From: Harmonia axyridis
Taxonomy: Eukaryota > Arthropoda > Insecta > Coleoptera > Coccinellidae
Length of the DNA stretch: 64,000 nucleotides
Reading direction: 5' to 3'
NCBI RefSeq assembly: GCF_914767665.1
Contig: NC_059508.1
Span: 24,489,501-24,553,500 of the forward strand
The position numbers and the translations under genes were made by a program. Positions 61,955 through 64,000 of this stretch are shown here, piece by piece. The notes under the pieces are model-generated. The model made no database searches. It was not told where the DNA came from and saw only the letters and a list, made by a program, of their open reading frames with translations. Position 1 is the stretch's first letter. Each line of letters opens with the position of its first letter.

Positions 61955-64000
61955 TTGTTGATTTTCTTGGACTCGGATGTCACGCAGGTAGCTATAATCT
62001 CCCACGTGGTAAGGTCAATTGCTGCTGTAACCACAAATGCACGACTGACTTCTGTTGTTGATTTCATTTGTTTGTTATTTCCTTCTATGTTTCTCATTCT
62101 AACACTTTTCATCGTAATGCACAGGAACGAAAGCTTGACACACGTGTCTATGGAAACCACATCGGTATAAGGGACTGCTCTTCTTCCCTTTTTTCTTTTT
62201 GATGAACAATTATCCAAGTAAGCCATTCCACATTGTTGATTTTCTTGGACTCGGATGTCACGCAGGTAGCTATAATCTCTCACGTGGTGAGGTCAATTGC
62301 TGCTGTAACCACAAATGCACGACTGACTTCTGTTGTTGATTTCATTTGTTTGTTATTTCCTTCTATGTTTCTCATTCTAACACTTTTCATCGTATTGCAC
62401 AGGGACGAAAGCTTGACACGCGTGTCTAAGGAAACCACTTTGGTATAAGGGACTGTTCTTATTCCCTTCGTTTTGTTCAATCAACAATTATCCAAGTAAG
62501 CCATTCCACATTGTTGATTTTCTTGGACTCGAATGTCACGCAGGTAGCTATAATCTCCCACGTGGTAAGGTCAATTGCTGCTGTAACCACAAATGCACGA
62601 CTGACTTCAGTTGTTGATTTCATTTGTTTGTTATTTCCTTCTATGTTTCTCATTCTAACACTTTTCATCGTATTGCACAGGGACGAAAGCTTGACACGCG
62701 TGTCTAAGGAAACCACTTTGGTATAAGGGACTGTTCTTATTCCCTTCGTTTTGTTTAATGAACAATTATCCAAGTAAGCCATTCCACATTGTTGATTTTC
62801 TTGGACTCGGATGTCACGCAGGTAGCTATAATCTCCCACGTGGTAAGGTCAATTGCTGCTGTAACCACAAATGCACGACTGACTTCTGTTGTTGATTTCA
62901 TTTGTTTGTTATTTCCTTCTATGTTTCTCATTCTAACACTTTTCATCGTATTGCACAGGAACGAAAGCTTGACACAGGTGTCTAAGGAAACCACTTTGGT
63001 ATAAGGGACTGTTCTTATTCCCTTCGTTTTGTTTAATGAACAATTATCCAAGTAAGCCATTCCACATTGTTCATTTTCTTGGACTCGGATGACACGCGGG
63101 TAGCTATAATCTCCCACGTGGTAAGGTCAATTGCTGCTGTAACCACAATTGGACGGCTGACTTCTGTTGTTGATTTCATTTGTTTGTTATTTCCTTCAAT
63201 GTTTCTCATTCTAACACTTCTCATCGTATTGCACAGGGACGAAAGCTTGACACACGAGTCTATGGAAACCACATTGGTATAAGGGACTGTTCTTATTCCC
63301 TTCTTTCTGTATGATGATCAATTATCCAAGTAAGCCATTCCACATTGTTGATTTTTTTGGACTCGGATGACACGCAGGTAGCTATAATCTGTAACGTGGT
63401 AAGGTCAATTGCTGCTGTAACCACAAATGCTCGACTGACTTCTGTTGTTGATTTCATTTGTTTGTTATTACCTTCAATGTTTCTCATTCTAACACTTTTC
63501 ATCGTATTGCACAGGGACGAAAGCTTGACACACGTGTCTAAGGATACCACTTTGGTATAAGGGACTGTTCTTATTCAATTCTTTTTGTTTAATGAACAAT
63601 TATCCAAGTAAGCCGTTACACATTGTTGATTTTTTTGGACTCGGATGTCACGCAGGTAGCTATAATCTCCCACGTGGTAAGGTCAATTGCTGCTGTAACC
63701 ACAAATGCACGACTGACTTCTGTTGTTGATTTCATTCGTTTGTTATTTTCTTCAATGTTTCTCATTCTAACACTTTTCATCGTAATGCACAGGGACGAAA
63801 GCTTGACACACGTGTCTATGGAAACCACATTGGTATAAGGGACTGTTCTTACTTCATTCTTTCTGTATAATGATCAATTATCCAATTGAGCCATTCCACA
63901 TTGTTGATTTTCTTGGACTCGGATGTCACGCAGGTAGCTATAATCTCCCACGTGGTAAGGTCAATTGCTGCTGTAATCACAAATGCACGACTGACTTCTG
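61955..64000. repeat. Mixed monomers at the right edge, array continues
   Basis: Units at 61955, 62233, 62511, 62789, 63067, 63345, 63623 and 63901 (cut by the window end). The 61955 unit joins a standard front to the CAGGAACG rear of the 17418 type. The 63067 unit is of the GGATGACACGCGGG/CAATTGGACGGC type seen at 6343 and 36727. The 63345 unit combines a 6901-like front with the GGATACCAC rear of the 14639 type. 63623 and 63901 match 14917 and 15195, the right end of module S. Another S-like module probably continues beyond the window. Confidence 0.85.

Larger units (their letters stand above)
1..64000. repeat. Tandem satellite array, ~278-bp monomer, spans entire window
   Basis: The window consists only of head-to-tail copies of a unit of about 278 bp. 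AAGCTT occurs at 2, 280, 558 and 836, and the landmark TTGTTGATTTTC occurs at 104, 382, 660 and onward with spacing 278, or 274-280 after small indels. I count about 230 monomers, all in one orientation. Both window ends lie inside monomers, so the array continues on both sides. No spacer, transposon, RNA gene or unique segment interrupts it. A consensus-like monomer is about 40% G+C. Long arrays with higher-order structure and no insertions are typical of centromeric or heterochromatic satellites in eukaryotes; that role is inferred, not shown. I do not recognise the family. Confidence 0.98.

Noticed and set aside
1..64000. CRISPR array
   Set aside because: Repeats are 278 bp, contiguous, and have no unique spacers. 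There are no short direct repeats alternating with variable spacers.
1..64000. Identification of the host species or a named satellite family
   Set aside because: I do not recognise the consensus. A search of the 278-bp monomer against satellite and genome collections would be decisive, and I cannot run it.

Overview
The whole 64 kb window is one tandem satellite-DNA array. I see no unique sequence, no RNA gene, no CRISPR, no transposon insertion and no convincing protein gene. The unit is about 278 bp and runs head-to-tail in a single orientation: the HindIII core AAGCTT recurs at 2, 280, 558 and 836, and the landmark TTGTTGATTTTC recurs at 104, 382, 660 and so on. By hand I count about 230 monomers, including partial ones. 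A consensus-like monomer is about 40% G+C (hand count). This points to a eukaryotic nuclear genome and a centromeric, pericentromeric or other heterochromatic satellite block. I do not recognise the family and cannot name the species. Many of the diagnostic variants are CG to TG or CA changes, which suggests germline CpG methylation.

The array is organised on several nested levels. (1) 278-bp monomers fall roughly into two classes of variants, one with GGGCTCGG/CTGTAAT/ACGAATG/CATTCG and one with GGACTCGG/CTATAAT/ACAAATG/CATTTG, which are freely reshuffled by exchange inside monomers. (2) Small higher-order repeats (HORs): 7-mer (1,915 bp), 10-mer (2,779 bp), 6-mer (1,667 bp) and 5-mer (1,389 bp), with the 6-mer plus 5-mer forming an 11-mer of 3,056 bp. 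(3) A module of about 5.25 kb, here called S, present five times in different states. (4) A super-repeat of about 26.5-27 kb: roughly 2.4-23.8 kb is collinear with 29.3-48.9 kb, apart from gains and losses of whole monomers.

Layout, with blocks delimited at the TTGTTGATTTTC landmark: 1-937 plain monomers; 938-2175 module Q copy 1, with a divergent 403-bp composite; 2176-9399 module R copy 1, with Q copy 2 inside; 9400-9696 scar; 9697-15750 S copy 1, with a private 1,915-bp tandem duplication; 15751-18807 module T copy 1; 18808-24055 and 24056-29302 S copies 2 and 3 as a direct tandem; 29303-36448 R copy 2, with Q copy 3; 36449-37560 linker monomers; 37561-42251 S copy 4; 42252-45586 T copy 2; 45587-48894 S copy 5, contracted; 48895-50284 linker monomers; 50285-61954 a strongly homogenised HOR tract; 61955-64000 mixed monomers continuing off the window.

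Each standard monomer carries a HindIII site, a 12-bp palindrome GACACGCGTGTC (or its CpG-decayed form) and a CCACGTGG palindrome with an E-box/G-box core. Open frames of 60-137 codons occur on both strands in almost every monomer. I read them as by-products of a stop-poor repeat, because most start at non-ATG codons and the subfamily variants mostly change amino acids.
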